Assembly (NCBI GenBank): GCA_035297265.1
Contig: DATGZH010000024.1
Span: forward strand, 1-64,000
Source: DATGZH01 sp035297265
GTDB taxonomy: Bacteria; Actinomycetota; Acidimicrobiia; Acidimicrobiales; RAAP-2
Direction: 5' to 3'
Length of the DNA: 64,000 bases
In this document: one piece after another, positions 40,428-48,379 of the stretch
How the letters are laid out: each line of letters opens with the position of its first letter
Position numbering within the stretch: the stretch's first letter is position 1
Position numbers and translations under genes: made by a program
Notes under the pieces: generated by a model
What the model was told of the DNA's origin: nothing
Seen by the model: only the letters and a program-made list of their open reading frames with translations
Databases searched by the model: none

Positions 40428-41672
40428 GTGGCACAGACGGGCCCGCCGCTCCTGGACGAATCGATGTTCCCCCCCGAAGACGAGGGTCCCGGGAAGGGCC
40501 CATCGACGCCACCGAAGCCCCCGTCGAAGCCCGGTCGTCCTTCGAGAGCCGACCGCTGGGTCGAAGGTGGGAACCGGCCGGGCGTCGTCGTCGGGGCCTT
40601 CGAGGGCCTGGCCGCCACCGCCCGGCGGCTCTTCGAGACGCCGTTCAACTCCCGTCGGACCGGACGCTCACGCTGGCGACCGGGCTATCGCAAGGCCATC
40701 CCTTCGGCACCGGTCGAGTTCCACGTCACCGCCACCAAGGCCCGTACCTGGAAGGACCGTGGGACCAAGCTGCAGATCCAACAGGAGCGGCTGCGTCAGA
40801 GCACCAGGGCCGTCCTCCCGGCGCGGCCTGCGGACCGGGCCCCCGACACCGACCGCCGGCTCCTGCGGCTGGGACTGGCGTTCGTCACCGTCGGCGCCTG
40901 CCTCCTGCTTTTCCTCGCCTACCTCTTCGTGTTCACCGGGCTGCAGGAGCAGCGCCAGCAGCGACTGCTACTGAACACGCTCACCACGCCGGCGGGCGCC
41001 GTCGTGCTCTCGGGGAAGACGCCGCCTGAAGGCCAGCCGGCGGGGGTGCTCATGATCCCGGTGATCGGCCTCCGCCAGGTGGTGGTGGAGGGCTCGTCGG
41101 CGACGGACCTCATGAAGGGTCCGGGCATCATGATCGGGACCGCCCGCCCAGGGACGACAGGCAACGCGGTCATCGCGGGCCACCGCAGCACCGCCGGAGC
41201 GCCGTTCGGCCATCTGAACCAGGTGCGCCCCGGCGACAGGATCACCGTGGTCACCGGGCTCGGCAAATTCCATTACGAGGTGATCACGGTCGGCACGGCA
41301 CCGCAGGGCACGACGGATCCCATCTCGCCGAGCAACAAGGCCTTACTCACGCTCGTCACCGGCAACCCGCCGGTCATCACGACCGGTCGCTACTACGTCC
41401 AGGCCAAACTCTTGGGCGCGCCGGCCACCGCGCCGGTACCGACGTCGCCACCGTCCACCACGCAGCGGGGGCTCGGCGGTGACTCCGGAGCGATCTGGCC
41501 CTCGATCCTGTGGGGGGTGACCCTCGCCGTCGCCTTGGCCGCGACGTTCGCCGCCTACCGTCGTTGGCACAGTCGGTTGTGGACCGTCTACCTCCTCACC
41601 ACGCCGATCCTGTTGGCCCTGGCGCTCATCTGGTTCCAGAGCCTGACGAGGCTCCTACCGGCCACGATGTGA
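40428..41672 (+). CDS. Sortase-fold membrane protein lacking the catalytic cysteine
   Basis: A 414-aa protein. A ~140-residue basic/Pro-rich cytoplasmic N-terminus is followed by a membrane helix (RLGLAFVTVGACLLLFLAYLF), then a class D/E-like sortase domain: IPVIGLRQVVVEG, GTARPGTTGNAVIAGHRS (His252), GAPFGHLNQVRPGDRI and RYYVQAKLL (Arg321). The TLxTC motif reads TLVTGNP: Gly312 replaces the nucleophilic Cys (codon GGC at 41361-41363). The only other Cys is in the membrane helix. Two C-terminal helices complete it. It starts 1 nt after the third PstS-like gene. It is probably a non-catalytic scaffold. Confidence 0.72.
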   Translation: MAQTGPPLLDESMFPPEDEGPGKGPSTPPKPPSKPGRPSRADRWVEGGNRPGVVVGAFEGLAATARRLFETPFNSRRTGRSRWRPGYRKAIPSAPVEFHVTATKARTWKDRGTKLQIQQERLRQSTRAVLPARPADRAPDTDRRLLRLGLAFVTVGACLLLFLAYLFVFTGLQEQRQQRLLLNTLTTPAGAVVLSGKTPPEGQPAGVLMIPVIGLRQVVVEGSSATDLMKGPGIMIGTARPGTTGNAVIAGHRSTAGAPFGHLNQVRPGDRITVVTGLGKFHYEVITVGTAPQGTTDPISPSNKALLTLVTGNPPVITTGRYYVQAKLLGAPATAPVPTSPPSTTQRGLGGDSGAIWPSILWGVTLAVALAATFAAYRRWHSRLWTVYLLTTPILLALALIWFQSLTRLLPATM

Positions 41673-41691
41673 CTGTGAGGTGCAGTTGACG

Positions 41692-42267
41692 ATGGACAAA
41701 CACCGGACGCCGCGCGCCGGGGCCAAGCGACCGACCTGGTTGGTCTTGGCGCTCGTGGTCCTGGCCTGCTCTCTGCTGGCCTCGGCCTGCGGCGGTGGTC
41801 CCAGCGCGACGTCCGATGCCGGCGGCAAGGGCACCACGACGACCAAGGCCGGCGGCACGTCGAAGAGCACGCCGCTCTCGACCGTGCCGGACCCCACCAA
41901 GCCCACGTTGCCGCCGCCGGCGCTCGGCTCGACGATCACGGTCAACGGTCGCGCCTACCAGGTGCCGACCGAGCTCAATGGCCAGCCCATCTCGCCCACG
42001 ATCTCGCTCGGTACGAACATCGTCCTCACGAAGTACGGGTTCGAGCCCTACCACCTCAACGCGTTCACTGGTTCGACCATCACGTGGACGAACCTCAGCC
42101 CGAGGCCGGTGATCATCAGCATCCTGTACGCCGATCCGAAGGTGCACTCACCGCTGATCCCGCCCGGTGGCACCTGGAGGCAGACCTACCCCGACCTCTA
42201 CGACTTCGTGTACGTGACGAACACCGGTTTCTACGGCCGGGTCTCCGTCGGCGCGTACCAGACCTGA
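41692..42267 (+). CDS. Cupredoxin-like lipoprotein without copper ligands
   Basis: A 191-aa predicted lipoprotein. A signal with LLASAC (Cys33) is followed by a Gly/Thr/Pro linker and a ~100-residue beta domain. FEPYHLNAFTGSTITWTNLSPRPVIISI and PGGTWRQTYPDLYDFVYVTNTGFYGRVSV follow the plastocyanin-like layout, but the His, Cys and second His ligands are absent (VIIS and VYVTN at those sites). ATG 41692 is chosen; GTG 41680 is possible. It is the last gene of the phosphate locus. A surface binding role is inferred. Confidence 0.6.
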   Translation: MDKHRTPRAGAKRPTWLVLALVVLACSLLASACGGGPSATSDAGGKGTTTTKAGGTSKSTPLSTVPDPTKPTLPPPALGSTITVNGRAYQVPTELNGQPISPTISLGTNIVLTKYGFEPYHLNAFTGSTITWTNLSPRPVIISILYADPKVHSPLIPPGGTWRQTYPDLYDFVYVTNTGFYGRVSVGAYQT

Positions 42268-42273
42268 CTCGTC

Positions 42274-42324
42274 GGCCGGCCCGTTCGGGCCGGTCCGGCC
42301 CCCGGGGCGGTGACGTCGGGGGCC
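42274..42324 (+). terminator. Paired hairpins ending the phosphate operon
   Basis: CCGGCCCG (42276-42283) pairs with CGGGCCGG (42286-42293), and GGCCCCCG (42297-42304) pairs with CGGGGGCC (42317-42324). They follow the lipoprotein stop by a few nucleotides and precede the next promoter. There is no T-run. Confidence 0.5.
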
Positions 42325-42453
42325 AGCCCGGTTTGAGCGCCCTGACCAGGGAGATTACGGGCTGGTGGCGACCCGGGTGCCGGGCCGGGCAACGGTCACC
42401 AGAGGATCATCGGCGCGTCGCATTTCAGTCGACATGCGTTCACCTTCTGGCAC

Positions 42454-42459
42454 TACGAT
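42454..42459 (+). promoter_or_regulatory. -10 box (TACGAT) for the sugar transferase gene
   Basis: TACGAT ends 7 nt before GTG 42467. The identical box lies 6 nt before the sulfotransferase start at 50450. It decides the start codon used here. GTTCACC at 42438-42444 also resembles one PHO-box unit. Confidence 0.4.
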
Positions 42460-42466
42460 CCCCCCG

Positions 42467-44023
42467 GTGGACACGGACCCTCGCGTCCCGAGGCGGTCGG
42501 ACCTCACCGGGTTGCCGGCGGTCCCCGGAGCCGTCCCGCGCTCGTTCCCGAGCGAACGTTTGTCCCGCACGTACCGTCGGCATCGCGCCGCCACGTACGA
42601 CACTACGTCGTCGGCAACGCAAAGTGACGTCAAGGCAGCACCGGCTGCCACCCGCCGCCGGCCGACGGCCCCCCGCCTCGTCCTGATCGACACCCTGGCC
42701 GCGCTGCTCTCGCTGTTCGTCGGCTTCGCCATCCTCGAGGCCCTGGGCCGGACGGCCCACGTCACCGTGGCCTGGGCCCTGTGCGGCACGGCCATCGTGG
42801 TCGCCGCCCTCGCCCTCGTCGGCTCCTACCGGCCGAACGCCCTCCGGACCGTGCCGACCGGGATGCCCGTCTTCACGAACGTCATCCACGCCCTCCCGAT
42901 CATGGTGTTCGGGGTGCTCGTGGCCCTTCTGGCGAGCGGCCTCGCCAACGGTCGGGTGGCGCTCCGAGTGGCGGTGGTCATCGTCCTCCCAACCGTCCTC
43001 TATGTGCCGTTGTTCCGTTCGGTGGCGAGCCGGATCGGCCGCCGGCAGTGGCGGCTGTCGCCGGCCCAGCAGGTCCTGATCGTCGGGTCCGGCGAGCTGG
43101 CCGACCGCATGGTGTCGGCCCTCTATCGCTACAACGGGATCCACGTCATCGGCGTGGTGGACGACGACCCGCCCCCGGGCTACACGACCATCGGCAAGGT
43201 GAAGGACCTTCCCCGGCTCTGCCGTGAGCAGCACGTCGACCGTCTCATCGTCACCATGCCGACGGCGCCCGGCCTGGCGGTGACCGAGTCCCTGCACTCG
43301 CTCCTCGGGACGGTCGACATCGCCATCGTCCCCTCCTTCTACGAGCTCGTGACGTGGCGCTCGGGTTGTGAGGACGTGGCCGGGTTGCCCCTCGTGCCCC
43401 TGCAGCCGGCCCAGCACGGCGTGGCCCGCTTGGCCAAGCGAGCCATGGACCTCGTGGTGGCCACCCTGGCCCTCCTGGTCACGGCGCCGATCTGGATGGC
43501 GGCGGCGGTGGCCGTCAAGGCGACGTCACCCGGCCCCGTCCTCTTCCGCCAGGACCGGGCCGGTCGGGACACGAGGCCCTTCCGGATCTTCAAGTTCCGC
43601 ACGATGTACGTCGACGCCGAGGAGCGCAAGGCCGAGCTGCTGGCCCACAAGGACACCGACGGTGCCATCTTCAAGATGGCGGTCGACCCTCGGGTCACGC
43701 CGGTCGGCCGTTTCCTGCGACGTTTCAGCATCGACGAGCTGCCCCAGCTGTTGAACGTGCTCGCCGGGCAGATGTCCCTCGTCGGCCCCCGCCCGTTCCC
43801 GCTGGACGAGGCCGAGGCCCTCACGTCGGGCAACGCCGCCGCCCGCTTCGAGGTCCTGCCGGGCATGACCGGGGTCTGGCAGGTGAGCGGCCGGAGCGAC
43901 CTCACCTGGGACGACCTCTGCCGGCTCGATGCCATCTATGTCCGCTCGTGGTCGATCTGGTGGGACATCCGGATCCTGCTCAAGACCCCGTGGGTGGCGC
44001 TCCGGCGCCAGGGCGCCTACTGA
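42467..44023 (+). CDS. Polyprenyl-phosphate sugar-1-phosphate transferase (WcaJ/WbaP type)
   Basis: A 518-aa initiating transferase that places the first sugar-1-phosphate on undecaprenyl phosphate. Four to five N-terminal helices are followed by a nucleotide-binding-like domain (VLIVGSGELADRMVSALYRY), a helix (RAMDLVVATLALLVTAPIWM) and the catalytic domain (FKFRTMYVDAE, SIDELPQLLNVLAGQMSLVG, GMTGVWQVSGRS). The DE pair in SIDELPQL is the expected catalytic dyad region. GTG 42467 is preferred over GTG 42365 and ATG 42434 because a TACGAT box precedes it. It likely starts the polysaccharide that the Wzx, Wzy and sulfotransferases handle. Confidence 0.85.
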   Translation: MDTDPRVPRRSDLTGLPAVPGAVPRSFPSERLSRTYRRHRAATYDTTSSATQSDVKAAPAATRRRPTAPRLVLIDTLAALLSLFVGFAILEALGRTAHVTVAWALCGTAIVVAALALVGSYRPNALRTVPTGMPVFTNVIHALPIMVFGVLVALLASGLANGRVALRVAVVIVLPTVLYVPLFRSVASRIGRRQWRLSPAQQVLIVGSGELADRMVSALYRYNGIHVIGVVDDDPPPGYTTIGKVKDLPRLCREQHVDRLIVTMPTAPGLAVTESLHSLLGTVDIAIVPSFYELVTWRSGCEDVAGLPLVPLQPAQHGVARLAKRAMDLVVATLALLVTAPIWMAAAVAVKATSPGPVLFRQDRAGRDTRPFRIFKFRTMYVDAEERKAELLAHKDTDGAIFKMAVDPRVTPVGRFLRRFSIDELPQLLNVLAGQMSLVGPRPFPLDEAEALTSGNAAARFEVLPGMTGVWQVSGRSDLTWDDLCRLDAIYVRSWSIWWDIRILLKTPWVALRRQGAY

Positions 44024-44047
44024 AAGCGCGGTCAATCGGCCCGCTGG

Positions 44048-44692
44048 TCAGACCGCCTCGACGCCCAGTTGTTGCAGGAGGATGCGGACCCGACCCTCGA
44101 GGTCGTCTCTGATCGAGCGAACGACCGGCAGCGTCTGCCCGGCGGGGTCTGCGACCTGCCAGTCCTCGTAGTGCTTCCCGGGGACGAGCGGGCATGCATC
44201 ACCGCACCCCATCGTGACGACGACGTCGGCGGCCGCAAGGACCTCGTCGGTCCAGGGTTTGGGGAAGCCATCCGAGATGTCGATGCCGACTTCGGCCATC
44301 GCCTCGACGGCGACCCGGTTGACCTCGCTCTCGGGCTCAGAACCACCGGACCATCCGACCGCGTGGCCACCCCCCAGATGAGCGAACCACCCAAGCGCCA
44401 TCTGCGAACGCCCGGCGTTGTGGGTGCAGAGAAAGAGGACCGAGGGAAGGCGCTTAGGTGAGCGATCCTCGGAGTGCACGAGAGCGCGGAGGCGCTCCTT
44501 GGCGAACCGCTCGGCGCCGAGAACGAGCCAGTCGGTCACCGTGGCGGTCTCGGCCAGTTTGAAGTAGCTGTCGACGACGAGCGCCTCGATGGTCTCCTGA
44601 CCGAAGACCCCCTCGTATCGGGCGTGCAGGTCCCGGGCCGCCGACTCGAGCGCCATGCGCCGCCCGCTCGGGATCCCCTCGGTCTCGATCAT
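44048..44692 (-). CDS. arsC: Arsenate reductase (LMW-phosphatase type) with N-terminal helical domain
   Basis: A 214-aa protein. Residues about 14-75 form a three-helix bundle-like domain found in actinobacterial arsenate reductases. The C-terminal domain has the C-x5-R loop CTHNAGR (Cys89-Arg95), VVTMGCGDACP, and a catalytic Asp in VADPAG. It reduces arsenate to arsenite, probably with mycothiol or thioredoxin as donor (inferred). GGAGG is 4 nt before ATG 44692. It is last in the arsI / aquaporin / oxidoreductase operon. Confidence 0.88.
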   Translation of the reverse strand: MIETEGIPSGRRMALESAARDLHARYEGVFGQETIEALVVDSYFKLAETATVTDWLVLGAERFAKERLRALVHSEDRSPKRLPSVLFLCTHNAGRSQMALGWFAHLGGGHAVGWSGGSEPESEVNRVAVEAMAEVGIDISDGFPKPWTDEVLAAADVVVTMGCGDACPLVPGKHYEDWQVADPAGQTLPVVRSIRDDLEGRVRILLQQLGVEAV

Positions 44693-44736
44693 GGTCCTCC
44701 CCTTTTGCTGCTCTCGGCCCTGGTCGGGGCCGCCGA

Positions 44737-46137
44737 TCACCTCGTAGCCAGGCCCCCTTGGTTCGTCGCCTCCCGCACCCACGCCTGTGCGCCGCCTTGG
44801 ACCACGTCCCAGGGGCTCCCGAGCGGAGGGGTGTAGGAGAGGTCGAGGTCGCTCACCTGATCGACGGAAAGCTCCGAGAAGATCGCTGCCGCCGCGACGT
44901 CGATGCGCTTCGCCACCTCGGCGTGGCGGTGGCCGAAGAGCTGGACGCCGAGGAGCCTGCCGGTCCTACCGTCGCCCGTGTAGCGGACCCGGATCCGGTG
45001 GCTGCCCGGGTAGTAGGCCTTGTGGTCGTCTCCCTCGAACTCGACGCTCAGCGGGTCGAAGCCGGCCGCCTTGGCCTCGTGATCGCGCAGCCCGGTCCGA
45101 GACGCCACCATGTCGAAGACCTTCACGACCTGGGTCCCGAGGCTGCCGGCGAACACCCGGTCCCCGCCGAGCGCGTTCTCACCGGCGACCCGGCCCTGCT
45201 TGTGGGCGGTCGTGCCGAGCGGGAGGTAGGTGTGGCCGAGGAGCCGGTGATAGGTCACGACGCAGTCGCCCGCGGCGAAGACGTCGGGCAGGTTGGTGCG
45301 CATTTCTTGGTCGACCGCGATGGCGCCTTTGAACCCGAGCTCTGCCCCCGCGGCGGCCGCGAGCTCGGTGTCGGGCCGTACGCCCACCACCACGAGGACC
45401 ATGTCCGCTTGGCAGACCACCTCGGTGCCGTCGGCGGTCGTGGCGGTCACCTCCAGCCCCCCGTCGCTCCGCCGGGCGATCCGCCGCACTGTGGTCCTGG
45501 TCCGCACGTCGACGCCGTGCTCCGCGAGTTGGGCGTGGACGAGCGCGCCGAGCTCGGGGTCGACGGTCGGGAGGACCTCGTCGAGCTGCTCCATCTGGGT
45601 GACGACGAGCCCCCGGGCGACGAGGGCCTCGGCCATCTCGAGGCCGATGTAGCCGGCCCCCACGATCACTGCGCGCGTGGGCGCGCGCTCTTCGAGAGTG
45701 CGCATCACCGCGAAGGTGTCGCCCATCGAGTGCAGCAGGTGGACGCCGTCCTTCTCGCCGAGCGCGTCGGGCTCGAGGCCCTCGATGGGCGGGCGCACCG
45801 GGACCGCGCCTGTCCCCACGACGAGCGCATCGTAGGCGAGGAGGGCCTCGCCCTCGGGTCCCTCGACCGCCAGCTTGTGGGCCTGTGGGTCGATACGCGT
45901 CGCCACGGTGTCCAATCGCAGCGCCATGCCCGTCGCCTCGAGGTCCGCCACCGTGCGATGTGCGAGGTTGCGCCAGTGGGTGACCTCGCCCGAGACGTAG
46001 TAGGGGATGCCACAGATCGAGAAGTTGGGGTAGGCGTCGGCCACCACCACGGTGACCTCGGTCGCCGGGTCGATCTCTCTGGCCCGGAGGGCCGCGGAGA
46101 TGCCGGCGTCGCTCCCGCCGATCGCGATCAGGTGCAT
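44737..46137 (-). CDS. FAD-dependent NAD(P)H oxidoreductase in the ars operon
   Basis: A 466-aa flavoprotein of the CoA-disulfide reductase / NADH oxidase family. The FAD fold starts at LIAIGGSDAGISAALRARE. The redox Cys42 is in FSICGIPYYVSGE and the NAD fold in VIVGAGYIGLEMAEAL. The second FAD segment is TNLPDVFAAGDC, and a dimerisation domain follows. Such genes often occur in arsenic operons, where the partner is unclear; they may supply reduced thiol or act on arsenic thiolates. It lies 28 nt after the aquaporin gene and 44 nt before arsC. Confidence 0.78.
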   Translation of the reverse strand: MHLIAIGGSDAGISAALRAREIDPATEVTVVVADAYPNFSICGIPYYVSGEVTHWRNLAHRTVADLEATGMALRLDTVATRIDPQAHKLAVEGPEGEALLAYDALVVGTGAVPVRPPIEGLEPDALGEKDGVHLLHSMGDTFAVMRTLEERAPTRAVIVGAGYIGLEMAEALVARGLVVTQMEQLDEVLPTVDPELGALVHAQLAEHGVDVRTRTTVRRIARRSDGGLEVTATTADGTEVVCQADMVLVVVGVRPDTELAAAAGAELGFKGAIAVDQEMRTNLPDVFAAGDCVVTYHRLLGHTYLPLGTTAHKQGRVAGENALGGDRVFAGSLGTQVVKVFDMVASRTGLRDHEAKAAGFDPLSVEFEGDDHKAYYPGSHRIRVRYTGDGRTGRLLGVQLFGHRHAEVAKRIDVAAAAIFSELSVDQVSDLDLSYTPPLGSPWDVVQGGAQAWVREATNQGGLATR

Positions 46138-46165
46138 TGAGGATCCTTTCTGATCGCCCGGGCGC

Positions 46166-46936
46166 TCAGTTCCCGAGCGGTGCGGGCTCGTGCGCCGCCC
46201 CGTCGGTCGGCGGATCAGCGCGGTCGCGATGATGGGGCACGATGATGTCCGCCGCCTCCTCGGGGGTGACCCCGGGATACAGCACGCGGATGATCCCGAA
46301 GGCCAGCGCGCCGCCCAGGATCTCGGCCCCGATGAAGGCGGGTACCGACGAAGGGGCGATGCCCGCGAAGGTGTTCGAGAACATGCGTCCGATCGCTATC
46401 GCTGGGTTGGCGAAGGCCGTCGAGCTGGTGAAGAAGTAGGCGGCGCCGATGTAGGCCCCGACCGCGGCGGGGGCCGTGCGCGACCGTCCCGAGCGGGCCA
46501 GGGCGAAGATCACCATCAGGAGCCCGAAGGTGGCCACGATCTCGGAGAGGAAGTGGGCAGGGGTGGCCCGGTGCTTGGTCGAGAGCTCGAAGGCGGCCTT
46601 GGAGAACATGACGTTGGCGAGGACCGCCCCGCTCACGCACCCGGCCACCTGGGCGGGCAGGTAGGCGGTTGCGTCGCGCCACGAGAGCCCCCCGAACCCG
46701 GCGTCGACGAAGGAGACGACCGGGTTGAAGTGCCCGCCCGAGATGGGCCCGAACATCAAGATGATGGCGAAGAGCCCCGCCGCGGTGGCCGCCGCGTTCT
46801 CCAGCAGTTGGAGCCCGGTGTTACCCGGCGACAGCTCCTGGGCGGCGATCCCCGAGCCGATCACGACCGCGGCCAAGAGTGCGCTGCCGAGGTATTCGGC
46901 GACGAGGCGCCGCCACAAGACGGCCTCGGTGCTCAT
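46166..46936 (-). CDS. Aquaglyceroporin, arsenite-channel type (AqpS-like)
   Basis: A 256-aa MIP-family channel with six helices. The two pore motifs are NPV (71-73, in GGHFNPVVS) and NPA (177-179, in FANPAIAIGR, with selectivity Arg at 184). MIP genes in ars operons (as in Sinorhizobium AqpS) let arsenite made by ArsC flow out. No ArsB or Acr3 pump is present here. It starts 34 nt after arsI. Confidence 0.85.
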   Translation of the reverse strand: MSTEAVLWRRLVAEYLGSALLAAVVIGSGIAAQELSPGNTGLQLLENAAATAAGLFAIILMFGPISGGHFNPVVSFVDAGFGGLSWRDATAYLPAQVAGCVSGAVLANVMFSKAAFELSTKHRATPAHFLSEIVATFGLLMVIFALARSGRSRTAPAAVGAYIGAAYFFTSSTAFANPAIAIGRMFSNTFAGIAPSSVPAFIGAEILGGALAFGIIRVLYPGVTPEEAADIIVPHHRDRADPPTDGAAHEPAPLGN

Positions 46937-46970
46937 GGCGCGCCGGGCCTCGCCCGAGGCCCGGCTGAGC

Positions 46971-47444
46971 TCAACAGCACGACGTCGATGCGACCTGGGC
47001 GACCGCGTCGTCCGGACCCGTGGCGCAGCACGCGCTTGCGCCGGGTTCGGTGCCGCGCAGCTCGCCGGGGGGCATCTCTGCGTCGGCGAGCACCGTGTAG
47101 ATCTCCCAGGGCTTGCCCCCGGGGCCGTCCACCCAGACCTTGTCTTGGATGGCGTAGCAGCAGGCCACCTGGTCCTCGGTGGCAGTGGGGAGCCCGGCGG
47201 CCTGGAGCCGGGCGGTGGCCTCGGCCACCTGCTCGGGGCGCTCGACCTCGACCCCCAGGTGGTTGAGCGTGCCCGACTCGGCGCCCTTGTCCTCGATCAG
47301 GACCAGCTTGAGCGGGGGGTCGGCGATGGCGAAGTTGGCGTAGCCGGGACGGACCTTGGCCGGCGGGGTGGCGAAGAGCTTCTCGTAGAAGAGGACGGCC
47401 TCGTCGAGGTCCGAGACGTTGAGCGCGAGTTGCACACGGGACAT
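46971..47444 (-). CDS. arsI: ArsI/CadI-type VOC dioxygenase
   Basis: A 157-aa vicinal-oxygen-chelate protein. Likely Fe(II) ligands are Gln5, His62 (NHLGVEV) and Glu114 (WEIYTVL). The adjacent Cys95-Cys96 in QVACCYAIQDK match the arsenic-binding Cys pair of ArsI C-As lyases, which cleave methyl or aromatic groups from trivalent organoarsenicals. Extra Cys pairs (139-140, 156-157) end the protein. CadI-like cadmium-induced relatives share the fold. AGGAGG precedes ATG 47444. It is first in the operon and divergent from arsR. Confidence 0.78.
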   Translation of the reverse strand: MSRVQLALNVSDLDEAVLFYEKLFATPPAKVRPGYANFAIADPPLKLVLIEDKGAESGTLNHLGVEVERPEQVAEATARLQAAGLPTATEDQVACCYAIQDKVWVDGPGGKPWEIYTVLADAEMPPGELRGTEPGASACCATGPDDAVAQVASTSCC

Positions 47445-47458
47445 GAGGCCTCCTGTAG

Positions 47459-47511
47459 ATTGACTCCTGTCGATGCACTGTATTGTGCACCTTATATCGA
47501 TGGGTGTCAAT
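47459..47511. promoter_or_regulatory. Likely ArsR operator between arsI and arsR
   Basis: Imperfect arms ATTGACTCCTGTCGAT (47459-47474) and ATCGATGGGTGTCAAT (47496-47511) are inverted, and between them lies a perfect TGCAC-N6-GTGCA (47474-47489). TTGACT and AT-rich boxes in the same span suggest overlapping divergent promoters. The binding protein is inferred to be the adjacent ArsR. Confidence 0.55.
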
Positions 47512-47521
47512 GGGAGGACGG

Positions 47522-47866
47522 ATGCCCGCTCCGAAGACCGCACGGGCTGCACCCGACGCGCTCTGCTGCGCGCCCCTCACCGCCGCGCCCATGTCGGCGG
47601 CCGAGGCCGAGGAGGCCGCCAGGTTGCTGTCTGCCCTCGCGGACCCGGTCCGCCTCCAGCTGCTCTCGATCGTGGCCTCGGAAGGCCGGGTGTGCAGCTG
47701 CAACCTCGAGGAACCGCTCGGCAGGAGCCAGCCCACCGTGTCGCACCACACACGAGTCCTGGCCGAGGCGGGGCTGCTCGTCGGCGAGCGCGAGGGCAAG
47801 TGGACCTGGTGGCGTCTCGCACCGGGTGGACTCGAGTCGGTCCGTCGGCTCCTCGGGGGCGGCTGA
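47522..47866 (+). CDS. arsR: ArsR-family arsenic-responsive repressor
   Basis: A 114-aa winged-helix repressor. The recognition helix segment is SQPTVSHHTRVLAEAGLL, followed by a wing (EREGKWTWWRLA). Metal-site candidates are Cys15-Cys16 at the N-terminus and Cys58/Cys60 (VCSCNLEE). This resembles the Cys15/Cys16/Cys55 site of Corynebacterium ArsR more than the CVCDL site of plasmid types. GGGAGG is 5 nt before ATG 47522. It is divergent from arsI over a shared operator. Confidence 0.88.
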   Translation: MPAPKTARAAPDALCCAPLTAAPMSAAEAEEAARLLSALADPVRLQLLSIVASEGRVCSCNLEEPLGRSQPTVSHHTRVLAEAGLLVGEREGKWTWWRLAPGGLESVRRLLGGG

Positions 47867-47921
47867 GACGCCGGGACCAACGGCTCTGGCCGCATCGTGA
47901 TGTCCGGTCGATGCTGGTCCC

Positions 47922-48284
47922 ATGGCCGACGTGCTCGCGTACCTGGCCGGCGCTCTCGTCGCCACGTGGGGGGTCTTCCATGTCGTCCCGACGACCCGGG
48001 TGCTCGATGGCTTCGAGCCGATCTCAGTGGACAACCGGCGCGTCCTCGCCCAGGAGTGGGTCGCCGAGGCCGTCACCATGTGGGGGATCGCCACCTTCGT
48101 CATTGTGGGGACGGCTCTCCACCTCGGTGGGATCGACTGGCTCTATCGCCTCGCGGCGGGGATCCTCGTCGTCTTGGGCGTCCTCACCACCTTCACCGGC
48201 GCGCGCACGGCCATCGTGTGGTTCAAGGTGTGCGTCGGGCTGCTCGGGGTGTCAGCGGCGCTCCTCGCCGTGGCGAGCGCGTAG
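47922..48284 (+). CDS. Small four-helix membrane protein, ars-linked
   Basis: A 120-aa protein I do not recognise, with about four hydrophobic helices (YLAGALVATWGVFHVV, TMWGIATFVIVGTALHL, YRLAAGILVVLGVLTTF, VWFKVCVGLLGVSAALLA) and one Cys in the last. It lies 55 nt after arsR, possibly co-transcribed. A link to arsenic is only positional. Confidence 0.5.
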   Translation: MADVLAYLAGALVATWGVFHVVPTTRVLDGFEPISVDNRRVLAQEWVAEAVTMWGIATFVIVGTALHLGGIDWLYRLAAGILVVLGVLTTFTGARTAIVWFKVCVGLLGVSAALLAVASA

Positions 48285-48353
48285 TCCTTCCCTCACGCGG
48301 AGCGGCGCGGGGAGCGGGTCTTGGTCGTCCGAAGGCGCCTGACCCGCCCCGCT

Positions 48354-48379
48354 GGCGGTCGGGACCCCCGTCCCGCCGC
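48354..48379. terminator. Convergent hairpin between the small membrane protein and GT26 genes
   Basis: GGGAC (48361-48365) pairs with GTCCC (48370-48374), and the stem continues with GGCGG-like bases on both sides with a bulged T. A second stem GCGGGTC (48314-48320) / GACCCGC (48341-48347) lies just upstream. Both lie in the gap between converging genes. Confidence 0.4.

Noticed and set aside
41361..41363. The missing sortase Cys considered as a frameshift or misread
   Set aside because: The frame is open on both sides, Arg321 is at the right distance, and the residue is a clean GGC (Gly) codon. It remains possible that a TGC was misread, but nothing suggests it.
42365..44023. Start of the sugar transferase at GTG 42365 or ATG 42434
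   Set aside because: GTG 42467 has a TACGAT box at leaderless distance, as in other genes here, and the upstream residues show no conserved feature.
44737..46137. Calling the ars flavoprotein ArsH
   Set aside because: ArsH is a small NADPH:FMN flavodoxin-like protein. This is a two-dinucleotide-fold FAD enzyme with a CoA-disulfide-reductase-type Cys.
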